From positions 2,032,001-2,096,000 of the forward strand of contig NZ_SGWE01000004.1 in the NCBI RefSeq assembly GCF_013337115.1: a stretch of 64,000 bases of DNA, read 5' to 3'. The notes below the pieces were generated by a model that saw only the letters and a program-made list of their open reading frames with translations, searched no databases and was not told the origin of the DNA. The position numbers and the translations under genes are program-made. Source of the stretch: Deinococcus sp. JMULE3. Lineage in GTDB: Bacteria; Deinococcota; Deinococci; Deinococcales; Deinococcaceae. Below are positions 23,388 to 34,942 of the stretch, one piece after another. Position 1 is the first letter of the stretch. The number at the start of each line of letters is the position of its first letter.

Positions 23388-24737
23388 ATGACCGCCGCCC
23401 CCGAGGCCCAGCCGCCCCGCCCCGCAGGCCTGCCCCTGCTGGGCCACGCCCCCGCCCTGATGCGCGACGTGCTGGGCTTCATGACCCGCATGACCCGCGA
23501 CCACGGCGACGTCGTCCGCGTCCGCCTGGGCGCCCAGGACGTGTGGGTGGTCGGGCACCCCGGCGACATCGAGACGCTGCACCTTCAGACCGGCCGCCTG
23601 TTCGACAAGGGCCTGTGGCGCAACCCCCTGCTGACCCGCCTGCTGGGGCGCGGCCTGCTGATCTCCGAGGGGGACTTCTGGCTGCGGCAGCGTCGCCTCG
23701 CGCAGCCCGCCTTCCACGGCGCCCGCATCCAGGGGTACCTGAAGGTCATGCAGACCCAGGTGCAGGCCCTGACGCGGGACTGGGCGGCGGGCGGCGAGCG
23801 GGACGTGAGCGCCGACCTGTCCGGCATGACCCTGCGGATCGTGATGCGCAGCGTCATGGGCCTCCCCGAGAACAGCGCGCAGGTCGAGCGGATCTCCCAC
23901 GCGCTGGACCAGGCCCTGACCGGCTTCAACCGGGACTTCGGCGTGCCCCTGCCGCCCGGCGTGCCCACCCCCGCCCGGCGCCTGTTCCGGCGTGGCAGCA
24001 ACGGCCTGGACGACGTCATGCGGGAACTGATCGCCGCGCGCCGCCAGCAGGGCGGCACGCACGACGACCTGCTCGACATGCTCCTCGCCGCGCGCGACGA
24101 CCAGGGTCAGCCCATGACCGACGCGCAGCTGCTCGACGAGGTGAAGAACATCCTGCTGGCCGGGCACGACACGACCGCCAGCACCCTGACGTTCGCGCTG
24201 TACCTGCTCGCCACCCACCCGGACGCCGACGCGCGCCTGCAGGAGGAACTGACCCGCCTGGACGGCCGTCCGCCCGGACTGGACGACCTGCGGAGCCTGC
24301 CGTTCCTGGACGCCGTGATCAAGGAGACGCTGCGCCTCTACCCGGCGGCCTGGAGTACGCAGCGCGAGGCGCGGCAGGAGGTCACGGTCGGCGGGTACGT
24401 CGCCCCGCCCGGCACGCTGTTCGTCATCAACCACTGGGTGACGCAGCGCGACCCGCGTTTCTTCGAGCACCCCGACGAGTTCCGCCCGGAACGCTGGCTG
24501 GACGGCCTGGAGGCCCGCCTGCCGAAGTACGCGTACTTCCCCTTCGGGGGCGGCGGACGCATCTGCATCGGGCGGGAATTCGCACGCCTGGAAGCCGCCG
24601 TCGCCCTGGCGCACCTGGCGGGGCAGTTCCGGTTCACGCCCCTGCGCCCCCTGCGCCTGGAACCCGCCGTCAGCCTCCGGCCCCGCGGCGGGCTGCCCAT
24701 GCGCATCGAACCCCGGCAGAGCGGTCGGGAAGGATGA
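23388..24737 (+). CDS. Cytochrome P450
   Basis: 449 aa. I-helix LLAGHDTTAST (acid/Thr pair), K-helix KETLRLYPAAW (ExxR), PERF-like FRPERWLDGL and heme loop FPFGGGGRICIGREFA with the Cys ligand. It is a soluble bacterial P450 of the CYP102-heme/CYP4-like sort. In D. radiodurans a P450 of this general class (CYP287A1) hydroxylates carotenoid on the way to deinoxanthin, which is a possible role here. TACACT ends 6 nt before the ATG, so the mRNA is probably leaderless; longer in-frame starts would run into the HAIR region. Confidence 0.93.
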   Translation: MTAAPEAQPPRPAGLPLLGHAPALMRDVLGFMTRMTRDHGDVVRVRLGAQDVWVVGHPGDIETLHLQTGRLFDKGLWRNPLLTRLLGRGLLISEGDFWLRQRRLAQPAFHGARIQGYLKVMQTQVQALTRDWAAGGERDVSADLSGMTLRIVMRSVMGLPENSAQVERISHALDQALTGFNRDFGVPLPPGVPTPARRLFRRGSNGLDDVMRELIAARRQQGGTHDDLLDMLLAARDDQGQPMTDAQLLDEVKNILLAGHDTTASTLTFALYLLATHPDADARLQEELTRLDGRPPGLDDLRSLPFLDAVIKETLRLYPAAWSTQREARQEVTVGGYVAPPGTLFVINHWVTQRDPRFFEHPDEFRPERWLDGLEARLPKYAYFPFGGGGRICIGREFARLEAAVALAHLAGQFRFTPLRPLRLEPAVSLRPRGGLPMRIEPRQSGREG

Positions 24738-24748
24738 CGGGGGCAGGG

Positions 24749-24846
24749 TGATGGGTAAAAGGTGATGGTTGAAAGGTGATGGGGGAGGGGACGTTTACGC
24801 GTTCCCTTCCCCATCCTCCATCACCTATCGACCTTCGACCATCAAC
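24749..24846. repeat. Short palindromic repeat, third copy
   Basis: GGTGATGGTTGAAAGGTGATGG on one side and CCATCACCTATCGACC / GACCATCAAC on the other form a long imperfect hairpin between convergent P450 and glutamate dehydrogenase genes. It is related to 8951-9016. Confidence 0.6.
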
Positions 24847-24849
24847 TGC

Positions 24850-24990
24850 TCATACGAATTCCGTCTGTTTCATTGACAGATCGGAACACCACCGATCTGC
24901 CAACTCCACGCCCGGAACCCGTTTCTCTCCTTCTCGCATCCGCTCGGGTTGAACGGTTTTCGCAAACCATTCAACCGGAGTCCGTATTAC
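24850..24990. repeat. Small interspersed non-coding repeat, copy B
   Basis: About 141 bp with imperfect terminal inverted repeats (ATACGAATTCCG left; ATACGGACTCCG read from the right end). Most of it matches the copy at 9473-9633. As there, the end of the element carries the TAA stop codon of the adjacent minus-strand gene. Confidence 0.8.
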
Positions 24991-26309
24991 GGGTACAGGC
25001 CGCGCAGCGCGCGCGCTTCGAGCACGCGGGTGCAGGCGACGATGTACACGGCGGTGCGCAGCGTCACGCCGTGGCGTTCCTTGACGTCCCACAGGCTGCC
25101 GAAGGCCTCGCTCATGATGCGGTCCAGGCGCTTGTTGATCTCGTCTTCGGTCCAGAAGAACGAGCTGAAGTCCTGCACCCACTCGAAGTACGACACGGTC
25201 ACGCCGCCCGCGTTCGCCAGCACGTCCGGCACGACGGTCACGCCGCGCTCGGCAAGCAGGTCGTCCGCGGCGGGAATGGTGGGGCCGTTGGCGCCCTCGA
25301 CGATCAGTTTCGCCTTGATCTGCCCGGCGTTCGCCAGGGTGATCTGTTTTTCCAGCGCGGCGGGGATCATCACGTCGCAGTCCACGCCCCAGAACTCGTC
25401 ACGCTTGATCTCCTCGGTGCCGGGCATCTCGGTGATCTTGCCGGTGCGGCGCAGGTGCTCCAGCGCGGCCTTCGGGTCGATCCCGGCGTCGCTGTGGATG
25501 GTGCCGGTCACGTCCTGAATGGCGACGATCTTCGCGCCGTGCTCGTGGAAGATGCGCGCGGCGGCCTCGCCCACGTTCCCGAAGCCCTGCACGGCCACCC
25601 GCGCGCCCTGCATGGGCATCCCGAGTTTCTTCATGGCCTCCGCGCCCGTCACAAACACGCCGCGCCCGGTGGCGTCGCCGCGCCCCAGGCTGCCGCCCAG
25701 GGACACGGGCTTGCCGGTCACGACGCCGGTCGCGGTGCGGCCCACGTTCATGGAGTACGTGTCCATCATCCACGCCATGGTCTGCGGGTTGGTGTTCACG
25801 TCCGGCGCGGGAATGTCCTTTTCCGGCCCGATGATCAGGCCGATCTCGGTCGTGTAGCGGCGCGTCAGGCGCTCCAGTTCCCCGGTGGAGTACTTGCGCG
25901 GGTCGATGCGGATGCCGCCCTTGCCGCCCCCATACGGGAGGTTCACGGCGGCGTTCTTCACGGTCATCCACGCCGACAGGGCCATGACCTCGCTGAGGGT
26001 GACGTCCTGGTGGTAGCGCACGCCGCCCTTGGCGGGGCCGCGCGACGTGTTGTGCTGCACGCGGTAGCCCTCGAAGTGCGCGACCGTGCCGTCATCCAGG
26101 TGAATGGGCACGTCCACGACCAGGATGCGCTTGGGGCGCTTGAGGGTCTCGGCCCAGTAGGCGAGCTTGCCGAGGTACGGCGTGACGCGCTCGACCTGCT
26201 CGAGGTAGATCTCGTACGGCCCGATGTTGTTCGGGTCGAGGTAGCTGGGAATGGCGTGCGCGCCGGATTTGGGGCCAGCGTTGTTGGTCGGATCTTGCGT
26301 GGCGGTCAT
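24987..26309 (-). CDS. gdhA: Glutamate dehydrogenase (Glu/Leu/Phe/Val dehydrogenase family)
   Basis: 440 aa. Interconverts glutamate and 2-oxoglutarate plus ammonium. [11 protein letters not shown] keeps the Lys that selects the glutamate side chain; [16 protein letters not shown] carries the second substrate Lys and the catalytic Lys. NAD(P) motif is [17 protein letters not shown] precedes the ATG. A 102-bp gap separates it from the upstream paralogue, so the two are probably one operon, as with gdhA/gdhB in Thermus. The stop codon lies in a repeat element. Confidence 0.94.
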   Translation of the reverse strand: MTATQDPTNNAGPKSGAHAIPSYLDPNNIGPYEIYLEQVERVTPYLGKLAYWAETLKRPKRILVVDVPIHLDDGTVAHFEGYRVQHNTSRGPAKGGVRYHQDVTLSEVMALSAWMTVKNAAVNLPYGGGKGGIRIDPRKYSTGELERLTRRYTTEIGLIIGPEKDIPAPDVNTNPQTMAWMMDTYSMNVGRTATGVVTGKPVSLGGSLGRGDATGRGVFVTGAEAMKKLGMPMQGARVAVQGFGNVGEAAARIFHEHGAKIVAIQDVTGTIHSDAGIDPKAALEHLRRTGKITEMPGTEEIKRDEFWGVDCDVMIPAALEKQITLANAGQIKAKLIVEGANGPTIPAADDLLAERGVTVVPDVLANAGGVTVSYFEWVQDFSSFFWTEDEINKRLDRIMSEAFGSLWDVKERHGVTLRTAVYIVACTRVLEARALRGLYP

Positions 26310-26411
26310 GGCAGTGCCTCCAGGGAAGGAGAGGGGGATGGGTGGTTCGTCTTCGCCGCGCGGGGCGGCCCGCGCGTTGCCGCTGGTCAATTCAGCGTGC
26401 CGGGAAGGCGG

Positions 26412-27656
<1,245 letters not shown>

Positions 27657-27803
27657 TCGACGCTCTCCTTCCCTTCGGTGGGAACTGTGGTGGGTGTGGT
27701 TGGTTCAGGCGCAGCATACACGCGCCCGGTGAGACGCATAGACAGGTGCGGGCCGGGGCGTGTCCCACGATGACGACCGTGGACTGAGGCGTGAACCTCC
27801 GAA

Positions 27804-27832
27804 GTTGTATCCAGTATCCACAGAGGCGTCAA
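27804..27832 (-). promoter_or_regulatory. Promoter for glutamate dehydrogenase pair
   Basis: On the minus strand TTGACG (27832-27827), 17-nt spacer, TACAAC (27809-27804). It leaves a leader of about 140 nt before the ATG at 27656. Confidence 0.65.
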
Positions 27833-28071
27833 CCCCACTTTCTCACGCTGAACACGCGTAAAACCTGAATCGATTCCACCTCGGGCCTGCGCGGCGAGAC
27901 CGTCCACAACCTGCCGAACGGCAAGACCCCCCTCCGCGTGCAGGGGCGCGCGGCCCACCGGTTACCGTCCCACGCGCCGGGACGACTGCGTCCGGCTGAA
28001 CCGGGTGCAGACCGGACAGCTCCCCCAGAGCACACCAGCTCCGCAGGCGCACAACAGCAGAAGAGGGGAGC

Positions 28072-28091
28072 CGCGCTGGCCCCCCCCTCTC
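28072..28091 (-). terminator. Terminator for polyprenyl synthase
   Basis: AGAGGGG (28072-28078) and CCCCTCT (28085-28091) form a hairpin just after the minus-strand stop; the following minus-strand bases are TCTGTTG. Confidence 0.5.
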
Positions 28092-28104
28092 TGCTTGTCC
28101 CCAC

Positions 28105-29079
<975 letters not shown>

Positions 29080-29214
29080 GCGCGCAGTATAGGGACGCCG
29101 CCGGGAGCCAAACGTACCACCCCCCCAGCGTCCGCCCGGGCATGAAGGCCGCCGCAGCGCCCCGAGCGCTTTGTCCCTCGCAGGTCACATGCTCCTCATG
29201 CTACAAAACAGGGT

Positions 29215-29799
29215 ATGGAAAGTGTCGTTGCTCTCTTCCGCGAACCCCAGCAGGCGCAGGGGGCGCTGCAGACCCTGCTGCAGCGCGGCTTTGACCGTGA
29301 TCACCTGGGCTTCGCCCTGACGGACGTCGTCGCGCAGGAGGACATCGCCCAGCAGACCGGCGTCAGCCCCGAAGCCGGGCAGCCCGCTGGGTCCGCCGCC
29401 GTCCTCAAGGGCGCGTGGCTGGGCATCGTCGGCGGCCTGGTGCTGACCGTCCCCATCTGGCTGCTGCTGCTGATCATCCCCGCCACCCGCATCTACGCGG
29501 ACGGCGGCGTGCTGGGCATCCTGTTCGGCGTGATCGGCGGCGGCGCCCTGGGCGGCCTGTTCGGCGCGCTGGCCGGCAGCGACCACGGCGACTTCGTGAA
29601 CCTGCTGCGCCGCATGGGCGTTCCCGCCGCGCAGGCCGAGCAGTTCTACGGCGGCATGAAGGGCGGGCACGTCATGGTCATCGCCCGCGACCCCAGCGGC
29701 GAACGCGCCGACGAGGCCCTGAGCGTCATGCGCAAGCACGGCGCCGTGAAACTCGAAGACGTCGTGGGTGCCGGTCAGCTCCAGAGCGAACGCCACTAA
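29215..29799 (+). CDS. General-stress-protein-like membrane protein
   Basis: 194 aa. An N-terminal GSP17M-like domain (VVALFREPQQAQGALQTLLQRGFDRDHLGF), a Gly-rich hydrophobic middle with two membrane helices (about 65-85 and 95-120, containing GGGALGGLFGAL), then a second soluble stretch GHVMVIARD...EALSVMRKHGAVKLEDV. The fold and order fit the general stress family seen widely in Deinococcus. Function unknown. It begins 135 bases from the divergent polyprenyl synthase. Confidence 0.85.
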   Translation: MESVVALFREPQQAQGALQTLLQRGFDRDHLGFALTDVVAQEDIAQQTGVSPEAGQPAGSAAVLKGAWLGIVGGLVLTVPIWLLLLIIPATRIYADGGVLGILFGVIGGGALGGLFGALAGSDHGDFVNLLRRMGVPAAQAEQFYGGMKGGHVMVIARDPSGERADEALSVMRKHGAVKLEDVVGAGQLQSERH

Positions 29800-29813
29800 T
29801 CCCCCTCGTAGCC

Positions 29814-29852
29814 GCGCGGCCCGCGACCCGGTTCCCCCGGCGCGGGCCGCGC
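29814..29852 (+). terminator. Strong hairpin after stress-protein gene
   Basis: GCGCGGCCCGCG (29814-29825) pairs perfectly with CGCGGGCCGCGC (29841-29852). It starts 15 nt after the stop; no T run follows. Confidence 0.6.
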
Positions 29853-29934
29853 GCCTGTACCGCAGCGCGGGGGTGCAGAGGAGGGGAGGGGAGAGGCAAG
29901 AGCGCTGTCAGGTTCGGCTGGCTACACTGAACGA

Positions 29935-30171
29935 ATGTTCGGTCGCCGTGTCCCCCCCCACATCGTGTTCGCCTTCAGCCTGCTCCTGGCCGCGCTGTGC
30001 GCCTGGGCCGCCGTCGCCGCCCTGACGAGCGACCGGATCATCTGGGGCGTGCTGGCCGCCGTGTTCGCCGTGTGGTTCACCGTGGACGCCTTCCGCTCCT
30101 ACGGCTGGGCGCAGGCGAAGAAGCGGGCCGACGCCGAGAAGCGCGCCCAGAACCACCCGAACCTCAAGTAA
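29935..30171 (+). CDS. Small two-helix membrane protein
   Basis: 78 aa. Two hydrophobic helices (IVFAFSLLLAALCAWAAVAAL and IIWGVLAAVFAVWFTVDAF) and a basic, charged C-terminus (YGWAQAKKRADAEKRAQ). TACACT ends 6 nt before the ATG, the same leaderless signal used by clear genes, which supports it as real. Its last 8 bases overlap the convergent GNAT gene. No family recognised. Confidence 0.75.
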   Translation: MFGRRVPPHIVFAFSLLLAALCAWAAVAALTSDRIIWGVLAAVFAVWFTVDAFRSYGWAQAKKRADAEKRAQNHPNLK

Positions 30172-30754
30172 GGTCCCGGCGCACCCAGAAGCGCATCGCG
30201 TTGGCCGCGTTCCCACCGCCGATCTCCGGCCAGGACAGCGTCGTGTGCAGGTCCGGGCGTTCCACGTACCCACGCGCCGCCCAGAACGCGTCGTGCGCGC
30301 GGTACGGCTGCGGCCGCAGCGGGTGATCCTCCAGGCGCTGCACCGCGCAGAACGCCGTGACCGTCAGGCCCAGCGTGCGGGCGTGCGCCTCGCGGCCATC
30401 GAAGAACGCGTGCCCCAGGCCGCGCCCCCGGTACTCGGGCAGCAGGACGCTCTCACCGAGGTACAGCACGTCCCGCTCGTCGAACTCGGACCCGGCGAAC
30501 GGCGCGCGGATCTCGCCGGTCTCCTGCGTCAGCGGCAGGGCGCTGCTGGCCCCCACCACCCGCTCCCCGTCCCGCGCGAGAATCACCACGGCGTCCGGCG
30601 CGTCCAGGTACGTGCGCAGGTACGCTTCCTCGTAGGCGGCGCTGCCCTCGTACAGGTACGGGAACTCCCGGAAGACGGTGGTCCGCAGCCGCGCCAGATC
30701 CGCGATGAACGGCGCCAGTGCCGCGCCACTCACCGCCTGTACGGTCAGGCTCAA
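30164..30754 (-). CDS. GNAT-family N-acetyltransferase
   Basis: 196 aa. The acetyl-CoA site is LYLGESVLLPEYRGRGLGHAFFDGREAHA (Q/RxxGxG/A motif as RGRGLG). Further parts are VVILARDGERVVGASSALP and the C-terminal KGYxE-like AARGYVERPDLHTTLSW. The start chosen is TTG, which overlaps the TGA of the upstream NTF2-like gene (TTGA) and follows AGGTGGG; no ATG is available, so translation is coupled. Substrate unknown. Confidence 0.87.
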   Translation of the reverse strand: MSLTVQAVSGAALAPFIADLARLRTTVFREFPYLYEGSAAYEEAYLRTYLDAPDAVVILARDGERVVGASSALPLTQETGEIRAPFAGSEFDERDVLYLGESVLLPEYRGRGLGHAFFDGREAHARTLGLTVTAFCAVQRLEDHPLRPQPYRAHDAFWAARGYVERPDLHTTLSWPEIGGGNAANAMRFWVRRDLT

Positions 30755-31158
30755 GCACCCACCTGCCGGGACCAGTCCGCGAGGTTGTAGTAGTTCGTGA
30801 CCCGCGCGATCCGCCCGCCGCGCACCTCGAAGAACGCCCCCACCGGCAGCACGTACCGCTGCCCACTCGCCTCGGGGAGGCCCGGATCGGTCCGCAGGTA
30901 CTCCCCGTGAATCACGAACTCCGCGCCCGCCCGCGTGCCGTCCGGGGTCGTCATGACGACCAGATCCCGCGCCTGCTCGCGGTAGTGGGCGTCCATCTTC
31001 GCCAGGAACGCCCGGAAGGCGTCCACGCCCACCTGGGTGCCGCCCTCGTTGATGTCGTGCCGGACGTCGTCGGTCAGCAGGGCCAGCATGCCCGCGAAGT
31101 CGGCGGCGTTGAACGCGGCGTAGTACTGCTCGATCAGGGTGCGGGTCGCGTCGGTCAT
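30751..31158 (-). CDS. NTF2/SnoaL-like protein
   Basis: 135 aa, a single NTF2-like cone fold: LIEQYYAAFNAADFAGMLALLTDDVRHDINEGG at the start and VGAFFEVRGGRIARVTNYYNLADW at the end. Such proteins may be small isomerases, hydrolases or binding proteins. ATG at 31158 is chosen over one 12 nt upstream since TATGGT ends 7 nt before it. It is coupled to the GNAT gene, with a 4-nt overlap, so both may act on one small molecule. Function unknown. Confidence 0.85.
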   Translation of the reverse strand: MTDATRTLIEQYYAAFNAADFAGMLALLTDDVRHDINEGGTQVGVDAFRAFLAKMDAHYREQARDLVVMTTPDGTRAGAEFVIHGEYLRTDPGLPEASGQRYVLPVGAFFEVRGGRIARVTNYYNLADWSRQVGA

Positions 31159-31312
31159 GCCTGAAACCATAGCGCGCCCCCCGCGCCGTCCCGCCGCCGG
31201 ACACGCATCTTCATGCAGCGTTCAGGTGAACGGCCCCGACGTTTCATGAACGTGGTCCACGCTTCAGTCAGTCGTCAGGGCCGACCCGGCGCTCCGTGCC
31301 GAATTCCTGCGC

Positions 31313-31342
31313 TTGACAGCCGACAATCTGCTACTTTAGGAA
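31313..31342 (+). promoter_or_regulatory. Promoter for the 491-aa orphan gene
   Basis: TTGACA (31313-31318), 18-nt spacer, TAGGAA (31337-31342), 65 bases before the GTG start. The surrounding 31310-31370 segment is AT-rich compared with its neighbours. Confidence 0.55.
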
Positions 31343-31406
31343 CACTTTATTCAGCAGTGAATCGTTTCACCCTGCCCGGAAACGGCCCAACTGGAGGAAC
31401 CCACGC

Positions 31407-32882
31407 GTGAAAGCCCAGCGCTACATCATCACCCGACCCTGCCTGCAGGACGGCAGCCTGCGCCTCCTCAAGTACCTCGAGGCCACGTTCCCCAGCGCCG
31501 GGCCGGTCGTGCTGACCGACGATCAGGGCCGTGAATACCACGCGCAGGTGGACCTCCACGCCCGCACGGTCAGCGGCCTGGGCAGCCTGTACCACGCGCA
31601 GAACCTCGGCGTGAACGACGTGCTGATGATCACGCCGGTCCAGTCCGGCCGCTATCAGGTCGAGGCGATCGTCAAACCTCACGCGCCCATCACCACGCCG
31701 CGCCGCGAGGCCCCGAAGAAACCCGAGACGCGCCGCGTGGTCGTGTCCTCCACACCGCACGTCCGCGAGGTCCGCGTGCAGGAGGTCCGCCCGGCCCTGA
31801 ACACCGCGCCGGTCAGCGAGACGCCCCGCGCCGAGGCGACCCGCCCGGCAGAGGCTGCCCGCCCCGAAGCCCCGCGTGCCGACACGGTCCGTGCCGAGAC
31901 GGTCCGCCCCACGCCGGTGCGTCCGGAACCGGCCCGCGCCGAGGCTGGGCGCACGGAAGCCGTCCGCCCGGAACCTGTGCGCGCCGAGACGACCCGCGTG
32001 ACCCCGCCCGCCGCCCGGCCCCAGGCCACCAGTGCCCAGGCAGCCACGGTCCGCCCGCTCGACGTGCGCTTCGACCCGCCGGCGCGCAGCGCACCCGGCA
32101 CCACGCCGGGCCTGAATGCCCCCAGCCTGAATGCACCCAGCCTGAGTGTCGCCATGACTGCCACGCGGCCCGCCGCGCCGGTGAGCGCGCCCGCTGTTCA
32201 GACCGCCGCGCCGCTGAACCTGCGTGACGCCGAGCACCTCGCGGACCTCGCGCGCCTGACCGGGTACCGCCTGGAGGACCTGGGCAGCGGCGTGCTGCGC
32301 CTGAACGCCGAACTGGGCGCCCACAGCTACGCCGTGCTGGTCGCCACCAGCGAGGCGGCCGTGCGCGCCGACGCCTGGAAGGAACGCGCCGACTACTGCG
32401 TGCTGCTGACCAGTGAAGCCGACCGGGCCGTGAATACCCCCCGCCTGACCCGCGAGGCGCTCGACGCCCTGATCGAGCACGCGCAGCTGGCCCCGCTGAC
32501 CCCGGTGGACCTGCGCGGCTACTGGAAGGCCGGAAGCGTGGACCTGGAGGCCGCCGCGAGCGTCGCGGAACTCGTCGGGGCGCACCTCGCGCAGCGCGGC
32601 GCGTTCAGCGCGGTCCTGCTGACGCTGGCGCAGCAGCCCGCGCATTCGCTGGTCAGTGTGCAGCGCCTCGCCGAGCGGCTGGGCAGCGGCGTGAACTACG
32701 CCGAGCTGGGCGGCATTCTCGACACGCTGACCCGCGCGCCCTTCCTGGCCCTGACGCCCCTGCCCGGCGGGCAGTACCTGCTGCGCAGCGGCGTGTCGGA
32801 CCTGCTGCTGGAACTCGCCGAGTACGCCGACGGCCTGCGCCGCCGCATGCGTGCCCCCACCCGCGAGGCCGTACCCGCGTAG
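31407..32882 (+). CDS. Uncharacterised three-part protein with Pro/Arg-rich linker
   Basis: 491 aa from GTG, with GGAGGAA upstream. Part one (about residues 1-92) is a compact beta-rich domain: [51 protein letters not shown]. Part two (about 93-265) is low complexity with repeated [19 protein letters not shown] units, basic and probably disordered. Part three (about 268-491) is mixed alpha/beta with [22 protein letters not shown] and winged-helix-like [30 protein letters not shown]. It looks like a nucleic-acid-associated protein but I do not recognise the family. Confidence 0.8.
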   Translation: MKAQRYIITRPCLQDGSLRLLKYLEATFPSAGPVVLTDDQGREYHAQVDLHARTVSGLGSLYHAQNLGVNDVLMITPVQSGRYQVEAIVKPHAPITTPRREAPKKPETRRVVVSSTPHVREVRVQEVRPALNTAPVSETPRAEATRPAEAARPEAPRADTVRAETVRPTPVRPEPARAEAGRTEAVRPEPVRAETTRVTPPAARPQATSAQAATVRPLDVRFDPPARSAPGTTPGLNAPSLNAPSLSVAMTATRPAAPVSAPAVQTAAPLNLRDAEHLADLARLTGYRLEDLGSGVLRLNAELGAHSYAVLVATSEAAVRADAWKERADYCVLLTSEADRAVNTPRLTREALDALIEHAQLAPLTPVDLRGYWKAGSVDLEAAASVAELVGAHLAQRGAFSAVLLTLAQQPAHSLVSVQRLAERLGSGVNYAELGGILDTLTRAPFLALTPLPGGQYLLRSGVSDLLLELAEYADGLRRRMRAPTREAVPA

Positions 32883-32940
32883 GCCCACAACCCTCACCCC
32901 GGACACGATCCGCCCCGCACCGCGCCCCTACACTGGCGCG

Positions 32941-33978
32941 GTGCCTGCTTTGAGTGCCGAACTTCCCGAACTGCGCGCCGCGCTGCTGGCGTGGTTCGAC
33001 CGGCAGGGCCGCGACCTGCCCTGGCGTCAGGGCCGCGAGGGTCACCGCGACCCGTACCGCGCCTGGGTGGCCGAGGTGCTCCTGCAACAGACGCAGGTCG
33101 CGCGCGGACTGACCTACTACGCGCGCTTCCTGGCGGCCTTCCCCACCGTGCAGGCCCTTGCGGACGCCCCGCAGGACGACGTCCTGAAAGCATGGGAGGG
33201 CTGCGGGTACTACGCCCGCGCCCGCAACCTGCACCGCGCCGCGCAGGTGGTCGCTGCGCGTGGCTTCCCAGCGGATCACGCCGGGTGGCTGGCGCTGCCC
33301 GGCGTCGGTCCGTACACCGCCGCCGCCCTGAGCAGCCTGACCCTGAACGAGCCGCGCGCCGTGAACGACGGGAACGTCCGCCGCGTCCTGGCCCGCCTGC
33401 ACGCCGAACCCCAGCCCACGCCCGCCTGGGTGCAGGCGCAGGCGGACGCCCTGCTGGACCCGGCGCGGCCCGGCGCGTGGAACGAGGCGGTCATGGACCT
33501 GGGCGCCACCGTCTGCACCCCGAAAAATCCGCAGTGCGGCGCCTGCCCGCTGCGGGCGTGGTGCGCCGCGCACGCCAGCGGGCACCCCGCCGCGTACCCC
33601 GCCCCGAAGGTCCGCCCGCCCGCGCGGGAGGTGCACGCCGTCGCCGTCCTGATCGGCACGCCGCAGAGGGCCGTGCTGGAACGCCGCGAGGGCACGCTGC
33701 TCGGCGGGCTGATGGGCCTCCCGGTCCAGGTGTTCGACCCGGCCCGGCCCGGCGCGCAGGCGCAGGCGCTGCGTGAACTGTGCGCGCGCCTGCATGCCAC
33801 GCCCGCCGGGGCGCTGGGGCAGGTGACCCACGTCATGACGCACCGCCGCGTCACCCTGCACCTGCACCGTGCCGGCGGCGGCCCCACACCGCAGGACGTC
33901 ACGCGCGCCGCGCTGTCCCGCCTGGACCACAAGGCGCTGCATCTGGCGCAGGCGCACGCCGACTCGCTGTTCACCTGA
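32941..33978 (+). CDS. mutY: A/G-specific adenine glycosylase
   Basis: 345 aa from GTG. Removes adenine mispaired with 8-oxoguanine in the GO repair system. Catalytic Glu in VAEVLLQQTQV, helix-hairpin-helix LPGVGPYTAAAL, catalytic Asp in VNDGNVRRV, and the iron-sulfur ligands C-x6-C-x2-C-x5-C (CTPKNPQCGACPLRAWC). The C-terminal Nudix-like 8-oxoG recognition domain (about 230-345) is present. TACACT ends 6 nt before the GTG, fixing the start and indicating leaderless expression. Secure. Confidence 0.96.
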   Translation: MPALSAELPELRAALLAWFDRQGRDLPWRQGREGHRDPYRAWVAEVLLQQTQVARGLTYYARFLAAFPTVQALADAPQDDVLKAWEGCGYYARARNLHRAAQVVAARGFPADHAGWLALPGVGPYTAAALSSLTLNEPRAVNDGNVRRVLARLHAEPQPTPAWVQAQADALLDPARPGAWNEAVMDLGATVCTPKNPQCGACPLRAWCAAHASGHPAAYPAPKVRPPAREVHAVAVLIGTPQRAVLERREGTLLGGLMGLPVQVFDPARPGAQAQALRELCARLHATPAGALGQVTHVMTHRRVTLHLHRAGGGPTPQDVTRAALSRLDHKALHLAQAHADSLFT

Positions 33979-34109
33979 GCCGCCCCCTCTGCGGCCACCT
34001 CCGACAGGAACCGGACCGACCCGCTGTCAGAAGCCTGTGACGCCGCCCGGTCCGCCGCCTTGCTGCTTTCGACCGACGCGGCGTTTCAGGCAGAGGTTAG
34101 ACTGTCCGG

Positions 34110-34942
34110 GTGAAGTCGACTGCCCCCGCCACGATCATCATCCGGACCGTCCAGACCATCAGGAACTCCGTCCGGAACGCCCTGGTGTGGGGTACGAACA
34201 GCGGCTGGCCCGCGAGGTCCGCGCGCACGGCCGCCTGCCGCAGCACCTGGGCCTGATCCTCGACGGGAACCGCCGCTTCGCGCGCGCCAGCGGCCTGCAG
34301 CGCGAACTGGGCCACTCCATCGGGGCGGACAAGGCCCACGAGGTGCTGCAGTGGTGCCTGGAACTCGGGATTCCCGCCGCGACCATCTGGGTGCTGTCCA
34401 CCGACAACAAGGGCCGTGACCCGCAGGAACTCGCGCACATCCTGTCCCTGCTGGAAAAGGAAGCCCGCGCGCTGGCGACCGACCCGCGCATCCACAACAA
34501 CCGCGTGCGCGTGCGCGCCATCGGGCAGCACGACGGCTTCCCGCCGCAGGTGCTGGCCGCCCTGAACGACCTGGAAGCGAAGACCGCGCACTACGACGGG
34601 ATGCGCCTGAACATCGCCGTCGGCTACGGCGGCCGCGAGGAGATCGTGGACGCCGTCAAGGCCCACCTGCACGCGCAGGAACGGGCCGGGCAGACGCTGG
34701 CGCAGGCCGCGCAGACCCTGAGCCCCGAGCACATCAGCGCGCACCTGTACGCCGCCGATACCCCGGACCCGGACTTCATCATCCGCACCAGCGGCGAGAT
34801 CCGCCTGTCGGGCTTCATGCTGTGGCAGAGCGTGTACTCCGAGTACTACTTCTGCGACGTGTACTGGCCCGGCTTCCGCCGCGTGGACTTCCTGCGCGCC
34901 CTGCGCGACTACCAGGGCCGCGACCGCCGCTTCGGCCGCTGA
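34110..34942 (+). pseudogene. uppS: cis-prenyl transferase (undecaprenyl diphosphate synthase-like), frameshifted near 5' end
   Basis: The main body has LGLILDGNRRFARA (catalytic Asp, phosphate-binding Arg), WVLSTDN, NIAVGYGGREEIVDAV and DFIIRTSGEIRLSGFMLWQS: a cis-isoprenyl transferase that makes the undecaprenyl carrier for cell wall. Translation starts at GTG 34110, 6 nt after TAGACT, and reads to RNALVW; a missing G in GGGG (34189-34192) then breaks the frame. Adding one G gives RNALVWGYEQRLAREV, smooth across the break. Corrected length is about 277 aa. A sequence error is likelier than loss. Confidence 0.88.

Larger units (their letters stand above)
27657..28104. other. 448-bp intergenic region
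   Basis: No credible gene is seen. It holds a promoter for the dehydrogenase pair on the minus strand (27804-27832), a second TATGCT-like box nearer the gene, and a terminator for the polyprenyl synthase at its right end. The long untranslated leader could hold RNA structure, but I found no riboswitch I could name. Confidence 0.6.
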
